Source: Desulfotomaculum nigrificans DSM 574 (GTDB lineage: Bacteria > Bacillota > Desulfotomaculia > Desulfotomaculales > Desulfotomaculaceae). From it: a DNA stretch of 64,000 bases. The stretch lies in NCBI RefSeq assembly GCF_000189755.2, contig NZ_KI912183.1, positions 1,800,257 to 1,864,256 on the forward strand, given 5' to 3'. Below the pieces are notes generated by a model. The model searched no databases and was not told where the DNA came from. It saw nothing but the letters and a program-made list of their open reading frames with translations. The translations under genes were made by a program, and so were the position numbers. Shown here one piece after another: positions 34,184 through 41,556 of this stretch. The stretch's first letter is position 1, and each line of letters starts with the position of its first letter.

Positions 34184-34894
34184 ATGTTTAGCTTTACTCT
34201 AAACCGGTTGCTGCAAAGGGCCAAAAACGGTGATGAAGGAGCCAGAGAAGAACTTATCCGCAAACACCGGGATTTCATTGCCAGGGTCAGTTCCCGCATA
34301 TGCAAGCGCTTTTTGTGCTGGGAAAATGACGATGAGTTGAGCATCGCTCTTTTAGCTTTCAATGAAGCCATTGACAGTTATCACTTTGACCGGCGGACTT
34401 CCTTCTCTTCCTTTGCCTATACCGTGATTCATCGGCGGCTGACGGATTATTTCCGGAAAAACCCGGCCAAATATGAACTTTTACTGTCTGCGGACCAGGA
34501 CGACACCGAAGACAGTATTTCGAGCCTGCTGGACCGGCAAGCCCAGGACACCTACCGGGATCAACTGCAGCGGGAAAAAATGGCAGAAACCATTGACTTG
34601 TTCCGGCAGCGGTTAAGCTGCTATGATATTACCCTGGAGGATTTATTCAACTGCAGCCCCAGGCACCAGGACACACGGGAGAAGTTGATGCAGGCGGCCA
34701 TGACGGTAGCCCACAATCCGGTCTTATTGAATCATCTGGAAAATACCCAAAGGCTGCCGGCCAAACAGTTGGTGACCATAACAGGCCTAAGCCACCGGGT
34801 GCTGGAAAAGTGGCGAAAGTATATTATTGCTACCATTTTGATTTTGACAGACCCGCATCTTTCAGCATTAAAGAGATTCACCAAAGGATTTTAA
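34184..34894 (+). CDS. sigI: RNA polymerase sigma factor SigI family
   Basis: 236 residues. The N-terminal half has the SigI form of sigma region 2 (ELIRKHRDFIARVSSRICKR, then DELSIALLAFNEAIDSY and FSSFAYTVIHRRLTDYFR). The C-terminal half holds the SigI-C region with KQLVTITGLSHRVLEKWRKY. SigI factors respond to heat, envelope or extracellular-substrate signals through the RsgI anti-sigma encoded next. GGAGGA precedes the ATG. Its promoter (site B) places it under the same regulator as the Met-rich proteins. Confidence 0.88.
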   Translation: MFSFTLNRLLQRAKNGDEGAREELIRKHRDFIARVSSRICKRFLCWENDDELSIALLAFNEAIDSYHFDRRTSFSSFAYTVIHRRLTDYFRKNPAKYELLLSADQDDTEDSISSLLDRQAQDTYRDQLQREKMAETIDLFRQRLSCYDITLEDLFNCSPRHQDTREKLMQAAMTVAHNPVLLNHLENTQRLPAKQLVTITGLSHRVLEKWRKYIIATILILTDPHLSALKRFTKGF

Positions 34895-34918
34895 CCTGAA
34901 AACAGCGAGGAAAACAAA

Positions 34919-35926
34919 ATGGCAAAAGTAAAGGCCGTAGTAATGGCTGTCCAAGACAAATATAAAAACGCCCTGGTTTACACCGAAGACGGGCAATACA
35001 TTAAAACTCGCATTAAACCGGACCCGCCGCTGGGTGAAGTGGTCCTGGTAACAACTTCACCGGTGCTTATCAATAAGAAATTCTTTGCCGTGGCCGCAGC
35101 AGTAATGCTGATTTTATTCGCGGGCCTGTGGCCCCGGTTTGCCCCCCCCCCTGCAGCGGCAGCTTATTTAAACCTTTCTCTACAACCCGAAATAGGGATC
35201 TGGGTGGGACATGACGGCAAAGTAACCCGGGCTGAGTTGGCCGGTGACCATTCCTTTTCGGAAAACCTAAAGGGAAAAGAACTCTATCCAGCACTGGAAC
35301 AGCTGATTCAGTACGCCGGGGAGCAGGGTTACCTGAAAAACAATCAGGACATAGTCATCGGCAGTCTGATCCGGTCCGAAGAAACCAGCATTCCCGGCAT
35401 TGATGAAAACAGCTTAAGGGACTTTCTGTGCAACCAGTTCAAAAAATCCGGCTACCAGGGGGCGGTGGTGGTAACCGTCCAAGACGGTAATCTAGTGAAG
35501 TCGGCCAAAAATGCCGAACTTCCCCTGGGGAAATATATAGTCTACGAAAGGTGCCGGCTGCAAAACCGGCCTGTTAGCCTGGAGACCCTACGGAAACAGG
35601 ATATATCCAGTGCTTTAACTGAAGCAGGTATTAATGCCCGGGACTTATTTGGCAAGGCTTATGTGGAAATAAACAACACCCCCGCGGTTCAATCACCCAG
35701 GGATGTCGATAATAACAATCACCAGCCGATGCCCATGCATCAAAACGCTGAGCCGGGGACACCTGGCCGGGAACATCAACCTCCGGCGGGCATGATGGAA
35801 CAGGGGCAGCCAATGGGGCAATCTGCAACCGGTGCTAACACCGATAGAATGAACCATTCAACCAGTGAAAATGCCAGTTATTCCGGAATGCCGACCCAAC
35901 ATGGAAACCACATGGGTATGCAATAG
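34919..35926 (+). CDS. rsgI: RsgI-like anti-sigma factor with Met-rich tail
   Basis: 335 residues. An N-terminal cytoplasmic RsgI domain (about 1-55) is followed by one membrane helix (about 60-78) and an exported RsgI-type beta-alpha domain (LNLSLQPEIGIWV onward, about 82-250). The C-terminal 85 residues are low-complexity, rich in Met, His, Asn, Gln and Pro (MPMHQNAEPGTPGREHQ and MPTQHGNHMGMQ). In other RsgI proteins this end carries the sensory module, so a metal-binding-like tail suggests metal sensing; that is inference. It is 24 bp downstream of sigI. Confidence 0.85.
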   Translation: MAKVKAVVMAVQDKYKNALVYTEDGQYIKTRIKPDPPLGEVVLVTTSPVLINKKFFAVAAAVMLILFAGLWPRFAPPPAAAAYLNLSLQPEIGIWVGHDGKVTRAELAGDHSFSENLKGKELYPALEQLIQYAGEQGYLKNNQDIVIGSLIRSEETSIPGIDENSLRDFLCNQFKKSGYQGAVVVTVQDGNLVKSAKNAELPLGKYIVYERCRLQNRPVSLETLRKQDISSALTEAGINARDLFGKAYVEINNTPAVQSPRDVDNNNHQPMPMHQNAEPGTPGREHQPPAGMMEQGQPMGQSATGANTDRMNHSTSENASYSGMPTQHGNHMGMQ

Positions 35927-36069
35927 TTCACAGCAATTCCTGCCTCCTAGCATAGGATGAATTACCGATGGTTTACGAATACAACGGATTGGAATGAACT
36001 TAATGGTCATAACCATCGATGTCCCGAACCTGTCCTTTGTGAATGTTCACCACCATTGTTTACAAAGAT

Positions 36070-36094
36070 AGGCCTGTGGGTTAGCCACAGGCCT
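36070..36094 (-). terminator. Hairpin after the second SHOCT gene
   Basis: AGGCCTGTGG (36070-36079) and CCACAGGCCT (36085-36094) form a perfect 10-bp stem at the stop codon of the minus-strand gene. The T-run is short (ATCTTTG). Confidence 0.65.
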
Positions 36095-36324
36095 TAACTA
36101 ATTTGTTCCTTTAATCTCCGAAAATCGTCCAAAGAAATTTCTCCCCTGGCCAGCCGGGTCTTTAAAGCTTCCAGAGGAGTTTGCCGACCAGTCTTTTTAT
36201 CTTGAAGTCTCCCTCCCAGACAAATAAGTAACCAGAAAATCAGAAGAAACGGTAAAGCCATTGAAAGTATCATCATTAAGGACCAGAGGAACCCTGCCAT
36301 ACCGCCGGAAAAAGTCATCATCAT
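36094..36324 (-). CDS. Small membrane protein with SHOCT domain (second copy)
   Basis: 76 residues from the ATG at 36324 (AGGAGGG upstream): a Met-rich start, one long hydrophobic segment (about 15-40) and a C-terminal SHOCT domain (LEALKTRLARGEISLDDFRR). It parallels the 33618 gene in layout and in having a 55-bp promoter, 36366-36420. Confidence 0.8.
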   Translation of the reverse strand: MMMTFSGGMAGFLWSLMMILSMALPFLLIFWLLICLGGRLQDKKTGRQTPLEALKTRLARGEISLDDFRRLKEQIS

Positions 36325-36365
36325 GTCAATCCCTCCTGTCATATACAGATTGATTTGTTAAATCT

Positions 36366-36420
36366 AGCATAACAAAAAGATTTTACAAACCAATCACATT
36401 TGTTTAACATTTTTGTAACA
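36366..36420 (-). promoter_or_regulatory. 55-bp activator-type promoter (site F)
   Basis: Minus strand: TGTTACAAAAATGTTA, TGTGA and TGTAA at 11-bp steps, 11 nt, then -10 TATGCT (36366-36371). It precedes the second SHOCT gene. Confidence 0.68.
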
Positions 36421-36423
36421 AAT

Positions 36424-36816
36424 TTAGGACTGGCTTACCGGCAGCACGATGATAAACGTAGTTCCTTCATTGACCCTGCTTTCTACATGAATGTGGCCGC
36501 CGCGGCCCTCCACGATCCGTTTAACAATAGCCAGTCCCGGACCGGTGCCCCTCTTCCATGCGTTTCAAATCTAGAATTTCCGTAAGTCGTATAAATCAGC
36601 AATCAAGGCAACCTTACTGTCTAATGTGGCCGTGTCCTGTTCAGCTTTGGCAATATCCGCCACTTTGTTGCCCAAGGCCTTGAGCTGCCGGGCCTGCTGG
36701 TCGTAGTAAAGTCCCTCCATGAAGCTGGTTTGGGCCGCCCCGGCGATACCGATAACTACCAGTACCAGGATAGTCATTATCACCCACAGCTTGGTGACAA
36801 TGTTATTTAACTTCAT
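36424..36816 (-). pseudogene. Sensor histidine kinase with its core deleted
   Basis: The first 80 codons encode an N-terminal membrane helix and the start of an external sensor (MKLNNIVTKLWVIMTILVLV onward), then a TAG follows RKF. Downstream frames hold ILDLKRMEEG (end of the phosphotransfer helices) and RGTGPGLAIVKRIVEGRGG to a TAA at 36424 (end of the ATPase domain). The region with the phospho-His and most of the ATP site is gone. The ATG overlaps the stop of the response regulator gene (ATGA), the usual coupling of a two-component pair, so the partner regulator is orphaned. Confidence 0.75.
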
Positions 36817-37502
36817 GCTTCCACCTCAAATTTATACCCCACACCCCAAACGGTCTTGATAAAGTTAGGAGCCCCGGCGGCCCGCAGTTTGTCCCGCAGC
36901 CGGTTTACATGGGTGTCCACGGTGCGCACATCTCCGTAATAGTCGAACCCCCAAACCTCCTCCAAAAGCTGCTCCCGGCTGTAAGAACGCCCGGCGGTTT
37001 TGGCCAGCAAAGCCAGCAGTTCAAATTCCTTGGGTGTTAAGGTGACCGGCTTTTCCTTTACCTGGATTTCCCGGCTGATTAAATCAATGCGCATACCGGG
37101 GAATTTTAAAATATGCTCTTCTTTTTTGCTCTCGGTACCCGCCCGGCGCATCACCGCCTTAATCCGGGCCACCAATTCACGGGGGCTGAAGGGCTTGCCC
37201 ATATAATCATCCGCCCCGAACTCCAGCCCCAGAATCCTGTCTACCTCTTCATTTTTTGCTGTAAGCATAATGATTGGCACTTTGGATACCCGGCGGATTT
37301 CCTGGCATACGGCAATGCCGTCCATCTTGGGCATCATCACATCCAGGATGATCAAATCCCAAGACTCGGCCCGGAATTTTCGCAATGCCTCTTCCCCGTC
37401 CACTGCTTCCTCTACTCGATATCCTTCATTGGTTAGATAAATGCCGATCACCTGGCGAATTTTTTCTTCATCATCTACCACTAAAACCCGTAAAGAACCC
37501 AT
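36813..37502 (-). CDS. OmpR/PhoB-family response regulator (orphaned)
   Basis: 229 residues from the ATG at 37502 (AAGGAGG upstream). The receiver domain has DDEE near residue 10, phospho-Asp in LIILDVMMP near 53 and the Lys in LTAKNEE; the winged-helix domain ends with VDTHVNRLRDKLRAAG and a VWGVGYKF motif. It is intact although its kinase (36424-36816) is not. Its central position among the 55-bp promoters, and the 11-bp direct repeats expected for a PhoB-type dimer, make it the best candidate to bind them. Confidence 0.9.
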   Translation of the reverse strand: MGSLRVLVVDDEEKIRQVIGIYLTNEGYRVEEAVDGEEALRKFRAESWDLIILDVMMPKMDGIAVCQEIRRVSKVPIIMLTAKNEEVDRILGLEFGADDYMGKPFSPRELVARIKAVMRRAGTESKKEEHILKFPGMRIDLISREIQVKEKPVTLTPKEFELLALLAKTAGRSYSREQLLEEVWGFDYYGDVRTVDTHVNRLRDKLRAAGAPNFIKTVWGVGYKFEVEA

Positions 37503-37604
37503 GCCTAAAACCTCCTTCTGTCTAAAGACAACCCCATACAAAAGGGACAGAACTGTCTATATAGTAAAGCGAAAATGAGAAACTTGTCAAAGGAAGTAAA
37601 CAAT

Positions 37605-37659
37605 TATCACAAAAACGTGTTATTTATGAAACAGTTTTGTGAAATGTCTTTGATATAGT
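37605..37659 (+). promoter_or_regulatory. 55-bp activator-type promoter (site C)
   Basis: TATCACAAAAACGTGT, TGAAA and TGTGA at 11-bp steps, 11 nt, then -10 TATAGT (37654-37659). It drives the 20-residue peptide and the DUF2680-like gene. Confidence 0.72.
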
Positions 37660-37700
37660 GATAACTGTAAAGAGCAAATCCTCACCGGGAGGTGACCAAA

Positions 37701-37763
37701 ATGTTTACCAAGCACTGGATGCTCCGTAACACAGCACACTGCAAAAAAGGCTGCCGAAGATAG
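37701..37763 (+). CDS. 20-residue Cys/His/Arg peptide
   Basis: A tiny frame preceded by GGGAGGTGACC at ideal spacing and lying 42 bp after promoter C. The peptide runs from MFTKHWMLRN to a KKGCRR end and holds two Cys and two His, so it could bind a metal or act as a leader peptide for the downstream secreted protein. The strong ribosome site is the main evidence that it is translated. Confidence 0.5.
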   Translation: MFTKHWMLRNTAHCKKGCRR

Positions 37764-37829
37764 TCCCAGACAAGACGGTAAACTGTCCAGCTTAATCAAA
37801 ATAATTATAAAAAATTGGAGGAATGTATA

Positions 37830-38234
37830 ATGAAACGTAAACTGATTGCCGGTATTGTAACCCTCGCCCTTGGTGCTATGTTAGTTCCCGCTGCCTTTGC
37901 CGCCGTGGATAACAATCAGTCCGATAGTGTTGCCAACAGCGTATACAACAACACCCAAAATCGGCAGTTCTTTAATCAAATGTTTGAATGGCATAAAACT
38001 TGGCTGGATAATGCTGTAAAGAACGGTCAATTGACCGAAGATCAAGCCAAGGTCTGGACCCAGCATTTTGACCAAATGAAAGAGTTCCACAGCAAATACG
38101 GCATGGGCCCAATGGCTGGGATGATGGGCAACTTTAACGGTTCTGGCTTTGGACCCGGTATGATGGGTAACTTTAACGGCACCGGTTTTGGTCCTGGCAT
38201 GATGGGCAACTTTGGCAACCAAGCAAGCAAATAA
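37830..38234 (+). CDS. Exported Met/Gly-rich DUF2680 (YckD-like) protein
   Basis: 134 residues from the ATG at 37830 (GGAGGA upstream): signal peptide (1-24), a helical DUF2680-like region with NGQLTEDQAKVWTQHFDQM, then two and a half copies of a repeat of about 15 residues (MMGNFNGSGFGPG). DNA of the repeats is also near identical. Family function is unknown. It is likely secreted or wall-associated under control of promoter C. Confidence 0.75.
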   Translation: MKRKLIAGIVTLALGAMLVPAAFAAVDNNQSDSVANSVYNNTQNRQFFNQMFEWHKTWLDNAVKNGQLTEDQAKVWTQHFDQMKEFHSKYGMGPMAGMMGNFNGSGFGPGMMGNFNGTGFGPGMMGNFGNQASK

Positions 38235-38285
38235 TCGCGCCAGTTATGAACCACATGATGCAGCCTGTAATACAACCCCCTCATT

Positions 38286-38342
38286 GATATAAATAAAACA
38301 CGGACACTTGGCAAATCCGGGTGTCCGTGTTTTATTTATATC
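38286..38342. terminator. Strong bidirectional terminator
   Basis: GATATAAATAAAACACGGACAC pairs almost perfectly with its complement ending at 38342 around a short loop, giving A/T-rich tails for both strands. It separates the DUF2680-like gene from the minus-strand remnant. Confidence 0.85.
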
Positions 38343-38345
38343 ATC

Positions 38346-38505
38346 CTATAGCATGTTGGAGGCTTCCTGACACTTTCTGATACATTCCTCCAGGGACTGG
38401 GCAGCCTGCTGCAGATTGGTCTTAACCTGGGCGTTTTGTACAGTATTGGCCAGGTTCTTCAGGTCATTTGATGTAGCCTGGCAGTGGGACAGACAAGACT
38501 GAATC
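38346..38505 (-). pseudogene. Cys-containing helical protein remnant
   Basis: The frame ends at TAG 38346-38348 and reads QSCLSHCQATSNDLKNLA and LQQAAQSLEECIRKCQ. Paired cysteines in helices resemble spore-coat or four-helix metal-binding proteins, but the family is not certain. No start codon or ribosome site is present upstream, and the sequence adjoins the copA fragments, so it appears truncated. Confidence 0.4.
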
Positions 38506-38519
38506 GGGAGGTTGAAACA

Positions 38520-38879
38520 TGAGCGTAACCGCCACCTTTTTACCGGGACAAGTGGCCCACCGGAGGTCTATTACGAAACCTCATCCATTATCATCACTTT
38601 GGTCCTGCTGGGGCCGAAGCAAAGGGCCTATCCCCGGATAAACCGTTGGAGTTTTCTGCCATTCCCGGACACGGTGTGAAGGGAACACTAAACGGCCGGC
38701 CGGTTCTGCCGGGCACCCGCAAGCTGATGCAGGAGAACAACATGGCGGTGGGCATCCCGGTGGCCGCCCTGGGGCTGTTAAACCCTGTCATCGCCGGGGC
38801 GGCAATGGCCCTGAGTTCCGTTTCGGTGGTGTCCAATGCGTTAAGGCTTAAAAAATTCCGTCCACAGCCAACGGTCTGA
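38520..38879 (+). pseudogene. copA: Copper P-type ATPase (copA) fragments
   Basis: Three separate pieces of a CopA-like pump survive. [19 protein letters not shown] matches a membrane segment. [20 protein letters not shown] belongs to the nucleotide-binding domain. [20 protein letters not shown] with [14 protein letters not shown] is the C-terminal helix pair, ending at TGA 38877-38879. The metal-binding CPC, the DKTG phosphorylation site and much else have been deleted, so a copper exporter once belonged to this region. Confidence 0.72.
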
Positions 38880-38902
38880 TTTTGCTTCGTGATGATTACA
38901 AG

Positions 38903-39916
38903 TTACTCTTCCGTTTCTTCCGTATAAAGAACGGCCTGATTTTTACCGTTTCTCTTGGCCCTATAAAGGGCCTGGTCGGCTTTTTCGATAAGCTGGAAGA
39001 CTTCTTCCCGGGAGCCGCTTGTCGTCGATGCGATTCCTGCAGAGATGGTTACAGGCCCGTGGTTAAAGGAGTGTGCGGCAATTCCCGATACAAGCCGGTC
39101 TGCAGTTTGTTTAGCGGTGTCTTGATTCACGCCCGGAAGAAGAACGATAAACTCTTCTCCCCCGTACCTGGCCATAAAGACCCCGCTGCCCATAAAAAAT
39201 ATCAAATATTCGGCCAGCTCTTTTAGAAGACGGTTGCCTTGTTCATGACCGTAAGTATCATTGTATTTTTTAAAATTATCAATATCCAGGATTATTAACG
39301 AAAGGGAATCGCCCTTGCCAGCTTCATGGGATGCACACCATTCCAACCTGGCCTGGAGGCCGCGAAAATTGGCTAAACCGGTCAACTGATCGGTCTCGCT
39401 TAGATTTTGAAGCTGTTGCTTTACCCGCTCTTCATCGGCCAACACCTTGCCGATAAAGAGATAGCTGATGATTAAGACAGGAATTAAAGACATGTGGTAG
39501 AGACAATCCATTGACATTAAATAAAGCCCTACCGAAACAATTTGCAAAATTGACCCAACCAGCCAAATCAAGGCCAGTGGCTGGCCAAATCGGAACAAAT
39601 AGAAGATCAAGCCCAAAATATATAACATGCCAAACCGGGTGATAAAATTATGGGGGCTGGCAAAACTTAACCCGGCAAGCAGGATCAGGTCAAAAATCAG
39701 AAACACATAAGATATGACCGTGGGTTTCGCCTGGTTGTTCTGATGCAGCAGACACCACAGGGAACTGTAACCAACAAACAGCAGTAAAAATATACTGGCG
39801 CCGCCTGTCCAAAAGAAAGATAACACAGAATAGATAATCCCCGTAAGCAACCGAGTGATCCCCACAGTCCGGTCAATGTTATACCACCGATCATGACACA
39901 GGTTATTTTGTAACAC
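38903..39916 (-). CDS. Membrane diguanylate cyclase (GGDEF)
   Basis: 337 residues: six predicted membrane helices (about 15-175), a short linker and a GGDEF domain. The active-site motif is GGEEF (ARYGGEEFIVLLP), and the substrate loop DIDNFKKYNDTYGH is conserved, so the enzyme should be active in making c-di-GMP. No RxxD inhibitory site is obvious. GTG start with GGGGGG upstream. It may supply the signal for the PilZ protein encoded at 7811. Confidence 0.87.
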   Translation of the reverse strand: MLQNNLCHDRWYNIDRTVGITRLLTGIIYSVLSFFWTGGASIFLLLFVGYSSLWCLLHQNNQAKPTVISYVFLIFDLILLAGLSFASPHNFITRFGMLYILGLIFYLFRFGQPLALIWLVGSILQIVSVGLYLMSMDCLYHMSLIPVLIISYLFIGKVLADEERVKQQLQNLSETDQLTGLANFRGLQARLEWCASHEAGKGDSLSLIILDIDNFKKYNDTYGHEQGNRLLKELAEYLIFFMGSGVFMARYGGEEFIVLLPGVNQDTAKQTADRLVSGIAAHSFNHGPVTISAGIASTTSGSREEVFQLIEKADQALYRAKRNGKNQAVLYTEETEE

Positions 39917-40073
39917 TGTTTTCCCCCCGCAGTTACCATTTCAACATAATGGGATCAATAAGCGCAAACACCACAGCGGACAAATTAATACAACTACCGG
40001 CAAGATTGTTTGATAGTTCCCCCGGTGCTAACAGCCAAAGCCATTCATTTAAATTTCCTCATTCTTCCCTTCT

Positions 40074-40103
40074 ATAGTAAAACTTCTTAGCAAGATTTGT
40101 CAA
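40074..40103 (-). promoter_or_regulatory. Promoter for the diguanylate cyclase gene
   Basis: Minus strand TTGACA (40098-40103), 18-bp spacer, TACTAT (40074-40079). It gives a leader of about 150 nt. Confidence 0.55.
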
Positions 40104-40595
40104 AATAAATAATTTTTAGTGAAACTTCACCTGGGTCCCTTTGCCCCAAAGGAACACCAGAATAATCTATTCATTTTCCTACTCTGGATTATCTGGCTGC
40201 CCCTAGTATCTGTTTCAGTTTTGCTGTTGGAGGCTATGGTACTATGGTGCGGTAACCTGTGTCCCCTGCGCTTGGTTAGCGAATTGGGCAGTTAACTAAC
40301 GAAGAAACTTACCGGTAGAAGTCCCGGTTCCAAACCTTACATGCGAGCCGGTTGGACATTACCTAAATCTTCCATGAAGGTTGGTTTCCGGAGGCCCGGG
40401 GGGGAGCTGCTGAAGCCCTATGCGCCGGATAAGTGGGAGGGCTCCCACACGCTGGACTCAACACACCTGACACGTATTCCTCCCGCCGAGGCAAAACGGC
40501 AACTTGCCGAGGCCGAGAAAGCGCGCGCCTTTCAGCATTTTACTCCTTAGCCCTGGCCATAAATATGGTTAGGATAATTTCTTGGTAACATGTTA
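40104..40595. other. Stretch without a supported gene
   Basis: An open frame at 40341-40550 lacks a ribosome site and recognisable motifs, and the surrounding sequence shows only scattered G/C-rich runs. It may be debris of a mobile element, but nothing diagnostic remains. Confidence 0.3.
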
Positions 40596-40643
40596 AAAAA
40601 GACTAAGAGGCAATTCCCCATGACATCGCCTCTTAGTCTTTTT
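40596..40643. terminator. Strong terminator downstream of the Met/Gln-rich gene
   Basis: AAAAAGACTAAGAGGC and GCCTCTTAGTCTTTTT form a 16-bp stem with a 16-nt loop; A and T tails allow use from both sides. It lies 32 bp beyond the minus-strand stop at 40675. Confidence 0.85.
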
Positions 40644-40674
40644 ATTTTCTAAACTATTAGTGTCTTATTAGGAA

Positions 40675-41148
40675 TTATTTAGAACCCATATGGCCGCCGG
40701 CCATGCCGCCTTGCTGCATGCCGGAACCGGTCATGGTTTGATGGTATTGGATCATTGCCTGTTGGTTTTGCACCATTTGTTGATGATTTTGGGCCATCTG
40801 ATGATTATTCTGCATCACCGACTGGTGATTTTGCGCCATCTGACTCATTTGCTGCTGGCTCATGGGCATAGAAGCCGGATTATTCGGCATGGTTTGGGAC
40901 ATACCGGATGGTGCGTTCGCGCCGGTTGTACTACCAGCCTGCCCAGCGGCGGTTTGGTTCATGGTGTTAACCGGCATAGTTCCCGGGGTTCTTCCGTTGT
41001 TTTGCATTGATACAGTCTGCATTTGCGCCTGAGGTTTAGGAGACTGCATAGATGTGTTGTTCATGGGGAAGGCATAGGCGGCTCCCATTACGGAAACCCC
41101 CAGCACCAGTGTGGAAACTCCGGTAATCAAAGCTTTTTTACTAATCAT
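40675..41148 (-). CDS. Exported Met/Gln/Asn-rich protein
   Basis: 157 residues from the ATG at 41148 (AGGAGGG upstream). After a signal peptide (1-27, cut near AYA-FP), the mature chain is low-complexity: a Thr/Pro/Asn part, then heptad-like repeats such as QMAQNHQQMVQNQQAM, and a Gly/Met/His end. The regular Q/M/H spacing suggests an amphipathic helix that could bind metal. No known family. No 55-bp promoter is present upstream, unlike most neighbours. Confidence 0.72.
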   Translation of the reverse strand: MISKKALITGVSTLVLGVSVMGAAYAFPMNNTSMQSPKPQAQMQTVSMQNNGRTPGTMPVNTMNQTAAGQAGSTTGANAPSGMSQTMPNNPASMPMSQQQMSQMAQNHQSVMQNNHQMAQNHQQMVQNQQAMIQYHQTMTGSGMQQGGMAGGHMGSK

Positions 41149-41312
41149 GTTGAAAACCCTCCTAATAATTTTTGGAGAAGAGATTTTTATGTACTCTCTC
41201 TTCCCTTTCACTCAGTCATTCGTAAAAAGCCCATACTTTTGGGTGGGCTGTAAAAATTGTTTTATCAATATCTGATTCGTTTCGGAAAAAGAACCGCGTA
41301 CGACTTCCCAGA

Positions 41313-41338
41313 CAGGCTCCAAGCAGGAGCCTGTTTTT
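41313..41338 (+). terminator. Orphan terminator-like hairpin
   Basis: CAGGCTCC and GGAGCCTG around AAGCA, followed by TTTTT. No plus-strand gene ends here, so a small transcript or a lost gene is possible. The remaining sequence of 41149-41556 shows no gene. Confidence 0.55.
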
Positions 41339-41556
41339 AGTTTCTCCTTTTTCTTTTTCACTTATTTATTCGTTACCCATTATATTTTTAGATGAGTCTG
41401 GAAAAAATTTTTTAAAATTAGGACTTAAAATAATTTATTCAACACCTCAGATCCAACAACATGACCGGTCCTTTCGTGGGAATGTTTACCACATTGCATA
41501 TAGAGACTCATAGAAACAGAAATGGCCGCCCGGGTTAAACCAGGAGGCCATATAAA

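Noticed and set aside
40341-40550. 69-codon frame starting MRAGWTLPKSS
   Set aside because: No ribosome site, no promoter nearby and no recognisable motif; the flanks look like degraded sequence. Not enough to call a gene.
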